The notes beneath the pieces are model-generated. The model was not told the origin of the DNA. It worked only from the letters and a program-made list of their open reading frames with translations, and searched no databases. Below are positions 46,169 to 55,327 of a DNA stretch of 64,000 nucleotides, one piece after another. Source of the DNA: Thermotoga sp. Mc24 (GTDB taxonomy: Bacteria; Thermotogota; Thermotogae; Thermotogales; Thermotogaceae); NCBI RefSeq assembly GCF_000784835.1, contig NZ_JSFH01000011.1:85174-149173 (forward strand), given 5' to 3'. A program made the translations under genes and the position numbers. The stretch's first letter is position 1, and the number at the start of each line of letters is the position of its first letter.

Positions 46169-46864
46169 ATGAAAAGACTTCTCTTACTTTTTCTGGTGAC
46201 TGTTTCCCTGCTTCTCATGATGGGAACCAGCTGTGAATCGAGGGTTCAGGTGCCGGTACCTCTTCCCAAAGTAGACGTTGAAATGCCGAAAGTGGACCTC
46301 GGTTTCAAAGTAGTGGAACCAACGGGAACGGAGGACTTCTTTGAAGATTTTGAAGCCTACGGTCAAGGTCAGGTTGCCCCGTTTGGCCCCTGGAAAGTGC
46401 TTGGAAAGGCTCCGCATGCTGAGGAAGGAGTCCAGGCAGATAAAACCATAGGCAAGGTTCTCAAAGTGATCATAGACCGTGGAGTTTTCACTCCGGGAGA
46501 GTGGACAAACTTTATCCTCGAGTGTAATCTGAAGAGAGAAGGATCTGCAGCGGGAAGAGTGTACTTCAGACTGTCCGAAGATGGAAAGAAAGGCTTCTAC
46601 GTGGCTTTCTCAGAGTACGGTATATCTCTTCATAAGTTCGCAGGAAGTATAGACATGAAGATAGCGGAAAACAGTAGTTTCAAACTGAGTGACGACTGGT
46701 TGTATTTGAAGGTTCTTGCGGAAGGAGAAAAGATAGAAGTCTTTTTGAATGGAAAGAGAGCGATCAGCATCACCGATTCTGATGTCTTCTCAGGAGGAAT
46801 AGGTCTCGCTACCACCTTCCAGACAGTATTCTTTGACAACGTGAGAGTAGAAACGATCGAATAA
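46169..46864 (+). CDS. Predicted lipoprotein with concanavalin-like (DUF1080-type) domain
   Basis: The 231-residue exported protein has a signal peptide (about 1-20) with a lipobox-like MMGTSC, giving Cys near 22 as the lipidated residue. After a short Pro/Val linker comes a beta-rich domain of about 180 residues (DDWLYLKVLAEGEKIEVFLNG-type pattern) that resembles the concanavalin-like fold seen in sugar-binding or 3-keto-glycoside hydrolase proteins. The role is unknown. ATG at 46169 follows AAGGGGTG. Confidence 0.75.
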   Translation: MKRLLLLFLVTVSLLLMMGTSCESRVQVPVPLPKVDVEMPKVDLGFKVVEPTGTEDFFEDFEAYGQGQVAPFGPWKVLGKAPHAEEGVQADKTIGKVLKVIIDRGVFTPGEWTNFILECNLKREGSAAGRVYFRLSEDGKKGFYVAFSEYGISLHKFAGSIDMKIAENSSFKLSDDWLYLKVLAEGEKIEVFLNGKRAISITDSDVFSGGIGLATTFQTVFFDNVRVETIE

Positions 46865-46868
46865 AGAA

Positions 46869-46888
46869 GAAGGGGCTTCCGCCCCTTC
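46869..46888. terminator. Bidirectional terminator, lipoprotein gene / infB
   Basis: An 8-bp stem GAAGGGGC/GCCCCTTC with a TTCC loop lies between convergent genes. The minus-strand side has the better T-rich tail (CTTCTTTATT). Confidence 0.7.
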
Positions 46889-48959
46889 ATTTCTGTTCCT
46901 GATCTGCCTGCTCTTCCACGAAAGTCGGCTTTCTCTTCACCTTTCTTATCACGTAGAACTCCAACTCATCTCCTTCCTGTATATCGTCGAATCCCGCGAA
47001 CTTTATTCCACACTCCTGCGGTGCTTCAACTACGTTGACATCCTCTTTGTAGTGTTTCAAACTCTCTATTTTTCCTTCGAAAACGAGCTGACCATTTCTG
47101 TAGATCCTCACAAAACCGTTCCTGTCGGCTTTACCGTCGAGCATTTGAACTCCCGCCACTTTTCCTACTTTGGATATCTTGAAGATCTTTCTTATCTCGC
47201 CATGACCGATGACCTCTTCTACTTCTTCTGGCTCCAGCATACCCTCGAGTGCGAGCTTCAAATCCTCAACGAGTTTGTATATGATGGAGTAAGTTCTGAC
47301 ATCGACTCCTTCCTGCTCCGCAAGTCTTCGCGCCTGGTTGTTCACCTTCACCCTGAAACCGAGGATGACTCCATCCACGGCAGCGGCGAGCATCACGTCG
47401 CTTGTGCTGATTTCACCCACCCCAGCGTGAACTATGTTCAATTCAATCTCTTTAGACTGGAGCTTGTTTATCGCATTTTTCAAAGCGGCCACAGAACCGT
47501 ACGTATCCGCTTTCAGAATGAGATTGAGCACCTTCTTTTCCTTCTCCTGCATCATCTTCATGAGATCCTCGAGGTTTATGTGCTTCCTCGATTGTTTCTG
47601 GGCTTCGAGCTTTTGGAATCTCTTTTCCACGATCTCTTTGGCCTTTTCTGCGCTTTCAACCACGTAGACGTTGGAGTGTACGTCGGGAACATCTTCGAAG
47701 CCGAGAATCATAACGGGCTGAGATGGGTAGGCTTCTTTGATTGGTCTCATGTTGTCGTCGAAGAGATTTCTGACCTTTCCGTACGTGTTCGAGGCAACAA
47801 CCGCGTCTCCAACCTTGAGAACACCATCTTTCACGATCACACTCGCAATGGGTCCCATTTTCTTGTCCAATTTAGACTCTATGATCACAGCCCTCGCAGG
47901 ACCTTCGGGGTAGCACTTTATCTCGTTCATCTCCGCGACGAGAAGAATCATCTCCAGCAGTTCATCGACTCCCTGACCGGTTCTTGCCGATATAGGTACC
48001 ACTATCGTGTCTCCACCCCATTCTTCAGGAATGAGCCCCAGCTTTTCTACGAGCTCTTGCTTAGTCTTTTCTACGTTGGCATTTGGCTTGTCGATCTTGT
48101 TTATCGCCACGATGATCGGCACGTTGGCAGCCTTAGCGTGGTTGTAGGCCTCTATCGTTTGTGGCATCACTCCATCATCTGCTGCCACGACGAGAACCAC
48201 TATATCCGTCGCCTGAGCTCCCCTTGCACGCATCTCAGTGAAGAGTTCGTGCCCGGGTGTGTCTATGAAAGTGATCTTTTTTCCGTTGACTTCCACCTGA
48301 TATGCTCCTATGGACTGCGTTATTCCTCCTTCTTCCCTCTCGGCGACTCTCGTGGATCTGATCCTGTCGAGTAGTGTAGTTTTTCCGTGATCGACGTGTC
48401 CCATGACCGTTACGACGGGAGGCCTCGGAACGAGTTTGTCCTTCTCCTTTTCGTAAAGCTCCTGGTATCTCTTTTCTAGAAGCTCAAACTCGTCAATTTC
48501 TTCCGCTGGAATTTGCTGTTCTTCCTCTATCTCTATCTCGATCTTGTACTCTTTGAGGATCTGCTCTACTTCCTCAAGCTTTAGGATCTGGCCGGGTCTC
48601 AACGCGATTCCTCTCTTGATGAACATGTCTTGGATGATCTTGTTTTGTGGAACACCTATTTTCTCGGCTATGATGTCGAGTTTGAGTTCGTCTGGTTTCA
48701 GAGTGATCTTTTTCCGCTTTTTCTTTTCGACGATCTCTTTTTCTATCTCCTCTTCTCCCTTTTCTTTCTTCGGCTTGGAAGGCTGCTTGACCTTCCGGTT
48801 ATCTTCTTCCAGAAGATCTATGATGATATTCGCCATTTCTTCATCCACATAGCTCATATGGCTTTTCACGTTCACGCCAAGCTCTTCCAGCTCCTGAAGA
48901 AGTTCTTTCGGTGACATGTTCAGTTTTCTGGCTAACTCGTAAACTCTCAGTTTGGCCAT
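46887..48959 (-). CDS. infB: Translation initiation factor IF-2
   Basis: The 690-residue factor brings fMet-tRNA to the 30S subunit. A short IF2-N helix region (1-50) and a charged linker (50-180) precede the GTPase domain with G1 GHVDHGKTT at 187-195 and NKIDKP. Domains II, C1 and C2 follow. ATG at 48959 (MAKLRVYEL) follows GGCGAGGTG. It is the last gene of a tightly packed run of five minus-strand genes. Confidence 0.97.
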   Translation of the reverse strand: MAKLRVYELARKLNMSPKELLQELEELGVNVKSHMSYVDEEMANIIIDLLEEDNRKVKQPSKPKKEKGEEEIEKEIVEKKKRKKITLKPDELKLDIIAEKIGVPQNKIIQDMFIKRGIALRPGQILKLEEVEQILKEYKIEIEIEEEQQIPAEEIDEFELLEKRYQELYEKEKDKLVPRPPVVTVMGHVDHGKTTLLDRIRSTRVAEREEGGITQSIGAYQVEVNGKKITFIDTPGHELFTEMRARGAQATDIVVLVVAADDGVMPQTIEAYNHAKAANVPIIVAINKIDKPNANVEKTKQELVEKLGLIPEEWGGDTIVVPISARTGQGVDELLEMILLVAEMNEIKCYPEGPARAVIIESKLDKKMGPIASVIVKDGVLKVGDAVVASNTYGKVRNLFDDNMRPIKEAYPSQPVMILGFEDVPDVHSNVYVVESAEKAKEIVEKRFQKLEAQKQSRKHINLEDLMKMMQEKEKKVLNLILKADTYGSVAALKNAINKLQSKEIELNIVHAGVGEISTSDVMLAAAVDGVILGFRVKVNNQARRLAEQEGVDVRTYSIIYKLVEDLKLALEGMLEPEEVEEVIGHGEIRKIFKISKVGKVAGVQMLDGKADRNGFVRIYRNGQLVFEGKIESLKHYKEDVNVVEAPQECGIKFAGFDDIQEGDELEFYVIRKVKRKPTFVEEQADQEQK

Positions 48960-48978
48960 TTCTATCACCTCGCCCTGT

Positions 48979-49293
48979 CTATTTTACCATCTCCAAAATG
49001 GCATCTATCAGATTGTCCTCTTCAAGACCTATCACCGAAACAGCAGGCTTGTCGAGTAACCTCCCCAGTTCCTCTTTGCTGAACATGATAACATAAGGGA
49101 CTTTTTTGTTCTCGCACCTCATGATCGTGTCTTCTTTCGTCCTTTCACTGGCATCTTCCGCTACGATTATGAGTTTTTTCGCCCTTGATGACCTTATGTA
49201 AGCCCTTATTCGTTCCTTACCGAAGACGATCTTTCTGGCTCTCACGGCGAAACCTATGTAGCTGTAAACTTTTTTTCTGACCTGGTCCTCCAT
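48979..49293 (-). CDS. L7Ae/YlxQ family RNA-binding protein
   Basis: The 104-residue protein has the L7Ae/L30e/S12e fold ([28 protein letters not shown]). Homologues next to infB bind kink-turn RNA and may touch the ribosome. It is 4 bp from the upstream DUF2905 gene and 19 bp from infB. Confidence 0.9.
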   Translation of the reverse strand: MEDQVRKKVYSYIGFAVRARKIVFGKERIRAYIRSSRAKKLIIVAEDASERTKEDTIMRCENKKVPYVIMFSKEELGRLLDKPAVSVIGLEEDNLIDAILEMVK

Positions 49294-49297
49294 CCTA

Positions 49298-49519
49298 TCA
49301 CCTCATACGTGAGATCAGATACAGAATGAGGGAAACCACAAGACTGATGATCAGACTGGTCATCAGCGGGAAATAAAAGACGAAATTCTTCCTTCTTATC
49401 ACTATGTCACCGGGAAGCTTTCCCAGGAACGGGATCTTTTCAAACAAAATCAGAAGGATTCCAAAGGTCACAAGAATCAATCCCATGAGGATCAGAAATT
49501 TTCCGATCCCCTGGAACAC
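49298..49519 (-). CDS. DUF2905 small membrane protein
   Basis: The 73-residue protein has two membrane helices (about 5-27 and 48-70) and the connecting FLGKLPGDIVIRRKNF typical of DUF2905. Its function is unknown. It lies in the infB gene run, 3 bp after the PSP1-like gene. Confidence 0.88.
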   Translation of the reverse strand: MFQGIGKFLILMGLILVTFGILLILFEKIPFLGKLPGDIVIRRKNFVFYFPLMTSLIISLVVSLILYLISRMR

Positions 49520-49522
49520 CGT

Positions 49523-50338
49523 TCATTCCCCCTTCCTGAAATAATCGAAAGGTACCTTGATCATTTCCCCTTCCTGATCCGAGAAAAGAGTCACCGTTCT
49601 GAGAAACACGTTCACGTTCACGACCTTGTAACGCTTCCCTTCGTAGGTGATCGTGCTCCCTTCGTCTGGTATTCCTTCCAGCTCCTTTTCGTAGAAATCG
49701 TACTCGTAAGTGAGACAGCACAGAAGTCTTCTGCATGGTCCGGATATCTTCGCGGGGTTGATCATCATCTGCTGCTTTTTTGCGTGTTTCAATGTAACAC
49801 TGGAGAAATCTCTGAGAAACGTGGAACAGCAGGTCGGAAGTCCGCACAGTCCAAGACCACCGAAGAATTTCATCTCATCTCTCACACCAACCTGTCTCAG
49901 CTCTATCCTCGTCTTGAAGATCTTTGCGAGGTCTCTCACGAGCTCTCTGAAATCAACCCTTCCCTCTGCGCTGAAGAAAAAGATGAGTCTCGTCCTATCG
50001 AAGGTGTACTTAGCATAGAGGAGCTTCATAGGAAGACCGTGTTCTTTTATTTTCTGCCTGCATATCTGGAAAGCGTTCCATGCATCTTCTACATTCTTTC
50101 TGTGTTGTTCCAGATCTTCGTCCATCAACTTTCTGATCACGGCCTTGAGTTCGTACCCTACTTCGTCTATGACCACCTCTCTGGGAGGTATCAGAACCCT
50201 CCCCACTTCAAGACCGAAGTCTCCCAAAACCAGAACGAGGTCTCCTCTCTCGTATTCATCACCGTTGGGTACGGAGTAGTAAACTATCTTACCCTTTGGT
50301 ATTATTTCCACTCCCACTGCCTGTGCCTTCAGCTCCAA
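49523..50338 (-). CDS. PSP1/RicT (YaaT) family protein
   Basis: The 271-residue PSP1-domain protein has cysteines clustered in CGLPTCCSTF and GPCRRLLCCL, where B. subtilis RicT shares iron-sulfur clusters with its partners. RicT relatives guide RNase Y-dependent mRNA processing and sporulation signalling. I choose TTG at 50338, which has GAGGTG at 8-bp spacing and overlaps the end of the delta prime gene by 10 bp; a longer frame is rejected. No RicA or RicF gene is seen in the window. Confidence 0.88.
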   Translation of the reverse strand: MELKAQAVGVEIIPKGKIVYYSVPNGDEYERGDLVLVLGDFGLEVGRVLIPPREVVIDEVGYELKAVIRKLMDEDLEQHRKNVEDAWNAFQICRQKIKEHGLPMKLLYAKYTFDRTRLIFFFSAEGRVDFRELVRDLAKIFKTRIELRQVGVRDEMKFFGGLGLCGLPTCCSTFLRDFSSVTLKHAKKQQMMINPAKISGPCRRLLCCLTYEYDFYEKELEGIPDEGSTITYEGKRYKVVNVNVFLRTVTLFSDQEGEMIKVPFDYFRKGE

Positions 50339-51267
50339 GCGTTGACACCTCTCTTTCTCTCCCTGTTTATCGCTAGGATATTCATCAGAGTGAGTTTGTT
50401 GTTCAGATTCGCGATTTTCACCCTGAGAATTGAATCGAGGAAAGACACGCTTTTTTGATCTTCGACGCTTTCCCAAGTGTTTTCGTGGAGGATGATTCTT
50501 GTCAGTCTCTGGATCAAAAGAAACGCGTCTTTTCCAGTTACCGTGTTTGTTACTTGGTCAAAAAGCACAAAAAATTCTTTTGAATCAACCTTTGAAAATC
50601 TCTCCAGAAGCTCTCTGCACGCGAGATAACCTTCGAGTCCTTTTGAAAGGACTTTCTTTAAGAGCTTTTCCGTCTCCAAAATTTTGAGACTTTCCATCAA
50701 CCCAGAAAGTTTTTCCGCGCCGAGTTTGTAGGCTTCGAGAGCAGTTCCAAAGTCTCTTTCAAGAAGTGGAAGTTCCTCCCAGAGATCGCCTATTTTCTCT
50801 TTCACAAGATCTCTGAACTCCTTTGGAACGTTCACAACCACCCTGAACACCCTGCTCTTTATCGTCGGCAGTAGATAATGCCAGTGACGGGTGTTCAGAA
50901 CTATCACAGCGTATTCTGGTGGTTCTTCAAGGGTTTTCAGAAACGCGTTCGCCGCCTGCTGGGTCATCCTCTCACAGTCGTGGACTATCACGTACTTCCT
51001 CGTGTAGAGCTCGGGACTGTAGTTCAGAAAATCCTTTATCATTCTGATTTCGTCTATACCTATGTTCTCCCCCTCTGGATCTATCTCCAGAACATCCGAG
51101 GCCTTCGGGGGAAACTTCTCCACGTACTCAGGAAGTTCAAGGGATATTTCCCTCGGATACGAAAGATCCTCTCCGTTTATGAGAACGGATATTCCTTCAG
51201 ACTTTTCTATGATCCTTTTCAAAGTTTCCAGTTGGTCCTCGGCGTACTTTCTGATCAAATCATTCAT
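50329..51267 (-). CDS. holB: DNA polymerase III delta prime-like subunit
   Basis: The 312-residue clamp-loader protein keeps the HDCERMTQQAANAFLKTLEEPP region (Walker B/sensor part) and the sensor-1-type TIKSR. The usual P-loop is not visible (GISVLINGEDL instead), which is normal for delta prime. The zinc-binding cysteines of many DnaX-related subunits are also missing. ATG at 51267 follows CGAGGTGAG. It is the first gene of the infB run. Confidence 0.85.
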   Translation of the reverse strand: MNDLIRKYAEDQLETLKRIIEKSEGISVLINGEDLSYPREISLELPEYVEKFPPKASDVLEIDPEGENIGIDEIRMIKDFLNYSPELYTRKYVIVHDCERMTQQAANAFLKTLEEPPEYAVIVLNTRHWHYLLPTIKSRVFRVVVNVPKEFRDLVKEKIGDLWEELPLLERDFGTALEAYKLGAEKLSGLMESLKILETEKLLKKVLSKGLEGYLACRELLERFSKVDSKEFFVLFDQVTNTVTGKDAFLLIQRLTRIILHENTWESVEDQKSVSFLDSILRVKIANLNNKLTLMNILAINRERKRGVNAWS

Positions 51268-51289
51268 GCTCTCACCTCGCCGTCATTCA

Positions 51290-51295
51290 ATTATA
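51290..51295 (-). promoter_or_regulatory. -10 element upstream of holB
   Basis: On the minus strand TGTTATAAT gives an extended -10 promoter 22 bp before the holB start. The -35 box is weak. Confidence 0.5.
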
Positions 51296-51306
51296 ACAAC
51301 CAATGA

Positions 51307-51312
51307 TAAAAT
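51307..51312 (+). promoter_or_regulatory. -10 element upstream of the TIGR03960-like gene
   Basis: TGATAAAAT gives an extended -10 site 18 bp before the start codon, divergent from the holB promoter. No good -35 box is seen. Confidence 0.4.
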
Positions 51313-51330
51313 CAAAACTGAGGTGAAAGA

Positions 51331-53130
51331 ATGATTCTAAAATTTTTGAACGAAACACTTCCCTGGGTCAGAAAACCGAGTAGGTACATAGGAAGAGAAA
51401 TCAACAGCGTAGTGAAAGATCCAGAGGAGGTCTCCCTCCGGGTAGCCCTCGTTTTCCCTGACACTTACGAGGTGGGCACCTCAAATCATGGCCTTGAGAT
51501 ACTGTATCACATTCTGAACGAACAACCAGATGTGTGGGCGGAACGGAGTTATCTTCCCTGGATCGACATGATAGAGCGCATGAAAGAAAAGGACATCCCC
51601 CTTTACACCATGGAGTCCTACACACCACTCTACCAGATGGATGCCGTTGGAATCTCTCTGGAGTACGAACTCTCGTACACCAACGTTGTAGAAGTTTTGA
51701 AACTCTCCAGAATATCCCTCTTCTTCTGGGAGAGAAAGAAGAAAGATCCCATAGTTCTCGGTGGAGGCCCGTGCTCTTCGAATCCCGAGCCGATCTACGG
51801 ATTTTTCGACGCGATTCTCATCGGTGACGGTGAGGAAGCGATCCTCGAAATTGCCCGGGTGTTGAAAGAAACGAAGGGAGAAGAAAGAGAAACGATCTGG
51901 AAAGAACTCTCCAAAATCGAGGGAGTTTACGTTCCAGCGCTCTACGAGCAGAAGGGAAGAAAGATCGTTCCAGTTTCACCGGAATATCCACGGACCATAA
52001 AGAGAAGAATCGTGAAGGATTTGAACTCCCAGCCTGTTCCGGTGAAGAAGATCGTACCGAACGTCGAATCAGTCCACGACAGAGCTGTCATAGAGGTCGC
52101 AAGAGGATGTACAAGGGGATGCAGATTCTGTCACGCGAGCGTTTATTACAGGCCCGTGAGAGAAAGATCCCTCGAGAACATCCTCGAAAACGTCGAAAAA
52201 ATGCTGAAGAACACCGGATATGAAGAGGTATCCCTCCTTTCTCTCTCGACGATGGATCACACTCAAATAGAAGAGATAGTCTCCGAGCTTTTGAAAAGAT
52301 ACTCAGAAAAGAAGATCGCCGTCTCCATACCATCCACGAGGATGGATAGGTTCGGGGTTGAGATTGCCGGGAGAATTGCCTCCGTGAGAAAAACAGGCCT
52401 CACCTTCGCACCAGAAGCGGCTACTCAGCGACTGAGAAACATCGTCAACAAGAACATAAACGAGGAAGATATTTTCACAACACTCGAGGCTGCAAAAAAA
52501 GCCGGCTGGAGACGTGTGAAACTCTATTTCATGATGGGACTTCCCGGAGAGACGAACGAAGATCTTGAAGAGATGGTCAAACTCTTAGAGAGAGTGAAAA
52601 AACTCGGTCTTAAAGAGGTTTCCGCTTCCGTCTCTGTGTTCGTTCCAAAACCGCACACACCCTTTCAGTTCGCGAGGCAACTCTCTCCTGAAGAAGCATA
52701 CGAGAAGATCAGAACGCTGAAAAGAGCAAAAAAAATCGCAGAAATTTCCTATCACGATCCAAGAATGAGCCTTCTTGAAGGAGTTTTCTCAAGGGGTGAC
52801 AGAAAACTTCTGAATCTCATAGTAAAGGCGAACGAACTGGGAGCGCTCTTCGACGAATGGAGTGAGATGTTCAGATTCGATCTGTGGGAAAAAGCCTTCG
52901 ATGAAACGGGAATTGATCCAGGAGACTACCTTAGAGAGATCGATCTCTCTGAGGATCTTCCATGGGACCACATAGATATGGGAGTGACAAAAGAATTTCT
53001 GAAAGAAGAGTACAGAAAAGCGCTCAAAGGAGAGACCACGGACGACTGTAGATGGAACAGGTGCTACCTGTGTGGTGTGTGCTTTAGATTCGGAGTTAAA
53101 AACGTTCTCTTTGGAGGTGAGAGAAGATGA
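51331..53130 (+). CDS. B12-binding-domain radical SAM protein (TIGR03960-like)
   Basis: The 599-residue protein has an N-terminal cobalamin-binding-like domain (about 35-190), then the radical SAM core with cluster motif ARGCTRGCRFCHAS near residue 255. This fits the TIGR03960 family, often fused or paired with a TIGR03936 part. The substrate is unknown. A late double CX2C motif (RCYLCGVC) may bind another metal. The ATG follows GAGGTGAAAGA. It overlaps the mutase gene by 4 bp. Confidence 0.85.
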   Translation: MILKFLNETLPWVRKPSRYIGREINSVVKDPEEVSLRVALVFPDTYEVGTSNHGLEILYHILNEQPDVWAERSYLPWIDMIERMKEKDIPLYTMESYTPLYQMDAVGISLEYELSYTNVVEVLKLSRISLFFWERKKKDPIVLGGGPCSSNPEPIYGFFDAILIGDGEEAILEIARVLKETKGEERETIWKELSKIEGVYVPALYEQKGRKIVPVSPEYPRTIKRRIVKDLNSQPVPVKKIVPNVESVHDRAVIEVARGCTRGCRFCHASVYYRPVRERSLENILENVEKMLKNTGYEEVSLLSLSTMDHTQIEEIVSELLKRYSEKKIAVSIPSTRMDRFGVEIAGRIASVRKTGLTFAPEAATQRLRNIVNKNINEEDIFTTLEAAKKAGWRRVKLYFMMGLPGETNEDLEEMVKLLERVKKLGLKEVSASVSVFVPKPHTPFQFARQLSPEEAYEKIRTLKRAKKIAEISYHDPRMSLLEGVFSRGDRKLLNLIVKANELGALFDEWSEMFRFDLWEKAFDETGIDPGDYLREIDLSEDLPWDHIDMGVTKEFLKEEYRKALKGETTDDCRWNRCYLCGVCFRFGVKNVLFGGERR

Positions 53131-54542
53131 TTCTGTTCGGAACAGGTGGAATTCGAGGTGTGATGAGAAGGGGAGAATTCGATGAAGAAACGGTGAAAAG
53201 AGCCTCTCTGAGTACCGCCCTCTGGCTGAAAGAGAAGGGCCAGAAAAGCGTGGTGATCGCTTACGACACGAGAAAGAACTCCAGAGAGTTTGCAGAGCTC
53301 GCCGGCAGGGTCTTCGCTGGTGAGGGTATAGAAGCCTATGTTTTTCCTGAACCCACTCCGACACCGGTTCTTTCTTTCGCCGTGCGATACATGAAAGCGG
53401 GTGGAGGTGTAGTCATCACTGCGAGTCACAATCCTCCGGAATACAACGGTTACAAGGTCTACACCTGGGATGGTGTACAGGCGATACCCGAATACACAGA
53501 CGAAATTACGGAAATATACAAAAGAGTCGATGTTTCTCATGTGAAAGAAGGAGACTTCAAGCTTGTACCCCCTGAAGTGAAAGAGAGCTACATAAAAGCA
53601 GTACTCGAAATCGTCTCAAATCTTCCGATGAATACCGATCTCGATATCGCCTACTCTCCGCTTCACGGAACAGGAGCAAATTACGTGCCTGAAGTCTTGA
53701 AGAGACTCGGATTCAAAGTCAGACTCGTAGATGAACAGATGAAACCTGACCCGAACTTTTCAACTGTTCCCACACCGAACCCCGAGGAAGACGAAGCGCT
53801 TGTTCTTCTGAACAAAAAAGAGGCAACACTGGGACTTGCCACAGACCCAGACTGCGATAGAGTGGGAGTGGTTTTCAGAGGACGGAGGCTCACGGGAAAT
53901 CAGGTAGGTGTTCTTCTCACAGACTTTCTCCTGGATCACGTAAAGGTAGAAAATCCCCTCGTGATAAAGACGATCGTCACAACGGACATGGTGAGGCCGA
54001 TCTGTGAGAAGAAGGGTGCCTTCCTGGAAGAAACACCGACTGGATTCAAGTTCATAGGTCACCTGATAGAGGAGCACAGCAGAAAAGGTGACAGAACCTT
54101 CGTTTTCGGCTTCGAAGAAAGCTGCGGTTACCTTGCGGGAAACCACGCGAGGGACAAAGACGGTGTGGTGGGCAGTGTGCTCTCCGCAATTGCCTTCAGC
54201 AACTACGATCCTTACGAGAGGCTCGAAGAACTCTACCAAAAGTACGGGTACTACATGGAAAAGCTCATCAATTTCAAATTTGAAAATGTCGAAAAGGCGA
54301 TCAAGATATATGAATCCCTCAGAAATCGCAACGATATCATCGACTACTCGAAGGGTTACGGAAACGTCATTCCGAACGAGACCATAGCCTTCGTCTTTGA
54401 AAAATCCAGGATCTTCGTGAGACCTTCGGGAACAGAACCAAAACTCAAGGTTTACATCCACGTGAGAGGAGACACGAGAGAAGAAGCAGAGAAATTGGTG
54501 AAAGAGAACGAAAGCAAGATAAAGGAGATCCTGAAACTGTGA
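53127..54542 (+). CDS. Phosphoglucomutase/phosphomannomutase
   Basis: The 471-residue alpha-D-phosphohexomutase has the phospho-acceptor S100 in TASHNPPEYNG, the metal loop DPDCDR (about 235-240), the sugar loop GFEESCGY and the phosphate loop RPSGTEPK at the C-terminus. It interconverts hexose 1- and 6-phosphates; glucose or mannose specificity cannot be told by eye. It overlaps both neighbours by 4 bp. Confidence 0.95.
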   Translation: MILFGTGGIRGVMRRGEFDEETVKRASLSTALWLKEKGQKSVVIAYDTRKNSREFAELAGRVFAGEGIEAYVFPEPTPTPVLSFAVRYMKAGGGVVITASHNPPEYNGYKVYTWDGVQAIPEYTDEITEIYKRVDVSHVKEGDFKLVPPEVKESYIKAVLEIVSNLPMNTDLDIAYSPLHGTGANYVPEVLKRLGFKVRLVDEQMKPDPNFSTVPTPNPEEDEALVLLNKKEATLGLATDPDCDRVGVVFRGRRLTGNQVGVLLTDFLLDHVKVENPLVIKTIVTTDMVRPICEKKGAFLEETPTGFKFIGHLIEEHSRKGDRTFVFGFEESCGYLAGNHARDKDGVVGSVLSAIAFSNYDPYERLEELYQKYGYYMEKLINFKFENVEKAIKIYESLRNRNDIIDYSKGYGNVIPNETIAFVFEKSRIFVRPSGTEPKLKVYIHVRGDTREEAEKLVKENESKIKEILKL

Positions 54543-55327
54543 GCTGGTACCCCGGTCATATAGAGAAAGCGAAACGGCAGATAAAGGATCTTCTGAGGCT
54601 TGTGAACACGGTGGTGGAGGTCCGCGACGCGCGGGCCCCTTTTGCCACATCGGCGTACGGTGTGGACTTTTCCAGAAAAGAAACGATCATCCTTCTGAAC
54701 AAAGTGGACATAGCGGACGAGGAAACAACGAAGGAGTGGGTGGAGTTCTTCAAAAAACAGGGAAAAAGAGTGATCACCACCCATAAGGATGAACCAAGAA
54801 ATGTCTTCCTGAAAAAGCTCTCCTTCGACAGGTTTGCCCGTGTTCTGATCGTTGGTGTTCCAAACACGGGAAAATCTACGATCATAAACAAGCTGAAAGG
54901 AAAAAGAGCGAGCTCCGTTGGAGCACAACCTGGCGTCACAAAAGGCATCCAGTGGTTCTCCTTGGAAAACGGCGTGAAGATTCTGGACACGCCCGGGATT
55001 CTCTACAAGAACATCTTCAGTGAAGACCTCGCGGCAAAGCTCCTCTTGGTTGGAAGCTTGCCGGTAGAGAGAATAGAAGACCAGAGGATATTCGAAAGAG
55101 CCTTTGATATATTCGCTCAAAGCATCGGAATAGAATCATCTTTCAACGAATTCTTCGAAGACTTTGCGAAAAAAAGAGGACTCCTCAAAAAAGGAGGAGT
55201 CCCCGATATAGAACGAGCTTTGATGCTTTTTTTCACAGAAGTGGCTCAGGGAAAAACAGGGCCCGTTTCCTTTGAACACCCTGAAGATATCACTCCTGTA
55301 CAACAAGAGCAAAATCAAGGGGGTTGA
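54539..55327 (+). CDS. RbgA/YlqF-type circularly permuted GTPase
   Basis: The 262-residue GTPase carries its motifs in permuted order: G4 NKVD at about 59-62 comes before G1 GVPNTGKST near residue 108 and G3 DTPG. It begins SWYPGHIEKAKRQ, as is usual for YlqF. RbgA helps the late assembly of the 50S subunit. The start is a GTG overlapping the mutase stop. Its 3' end overlaps the convergent maltosyltransferase gene by 38 bp. Confidence 0.95.
   Translation: MSWYPGHIEKAKRQIKDLLRLVNTVVEVRDARAPFATSAYGVDFSRKETIILLNKVDIADEETTKEWVEFFKKQGKRVITTHKDEPRNVFLKKLSFDRFARVLIVGVPNTGKSTIINKLKGKRASSVGAQPGVTKGIQWFSLENGVKILDTPGILYKNIFSEDLAAKLLLVGSLPVERIEDQRIFERAFDIFAQSIGIESSFNEFFEDFAKKRGLLKKGGVPDIERALMLFFTEVAQGKTGPVSFEHPEDITPVQQEQNQGG

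Noticed and set aside
47052..48374. Long plus-strand open frame of 440 codons opposite infB
   Set aside because: It lies wholly inside the conserved IF-2 gene, has no ribosome site and its protein has the Phe/His/Arg-rich look of an antisense shadow.
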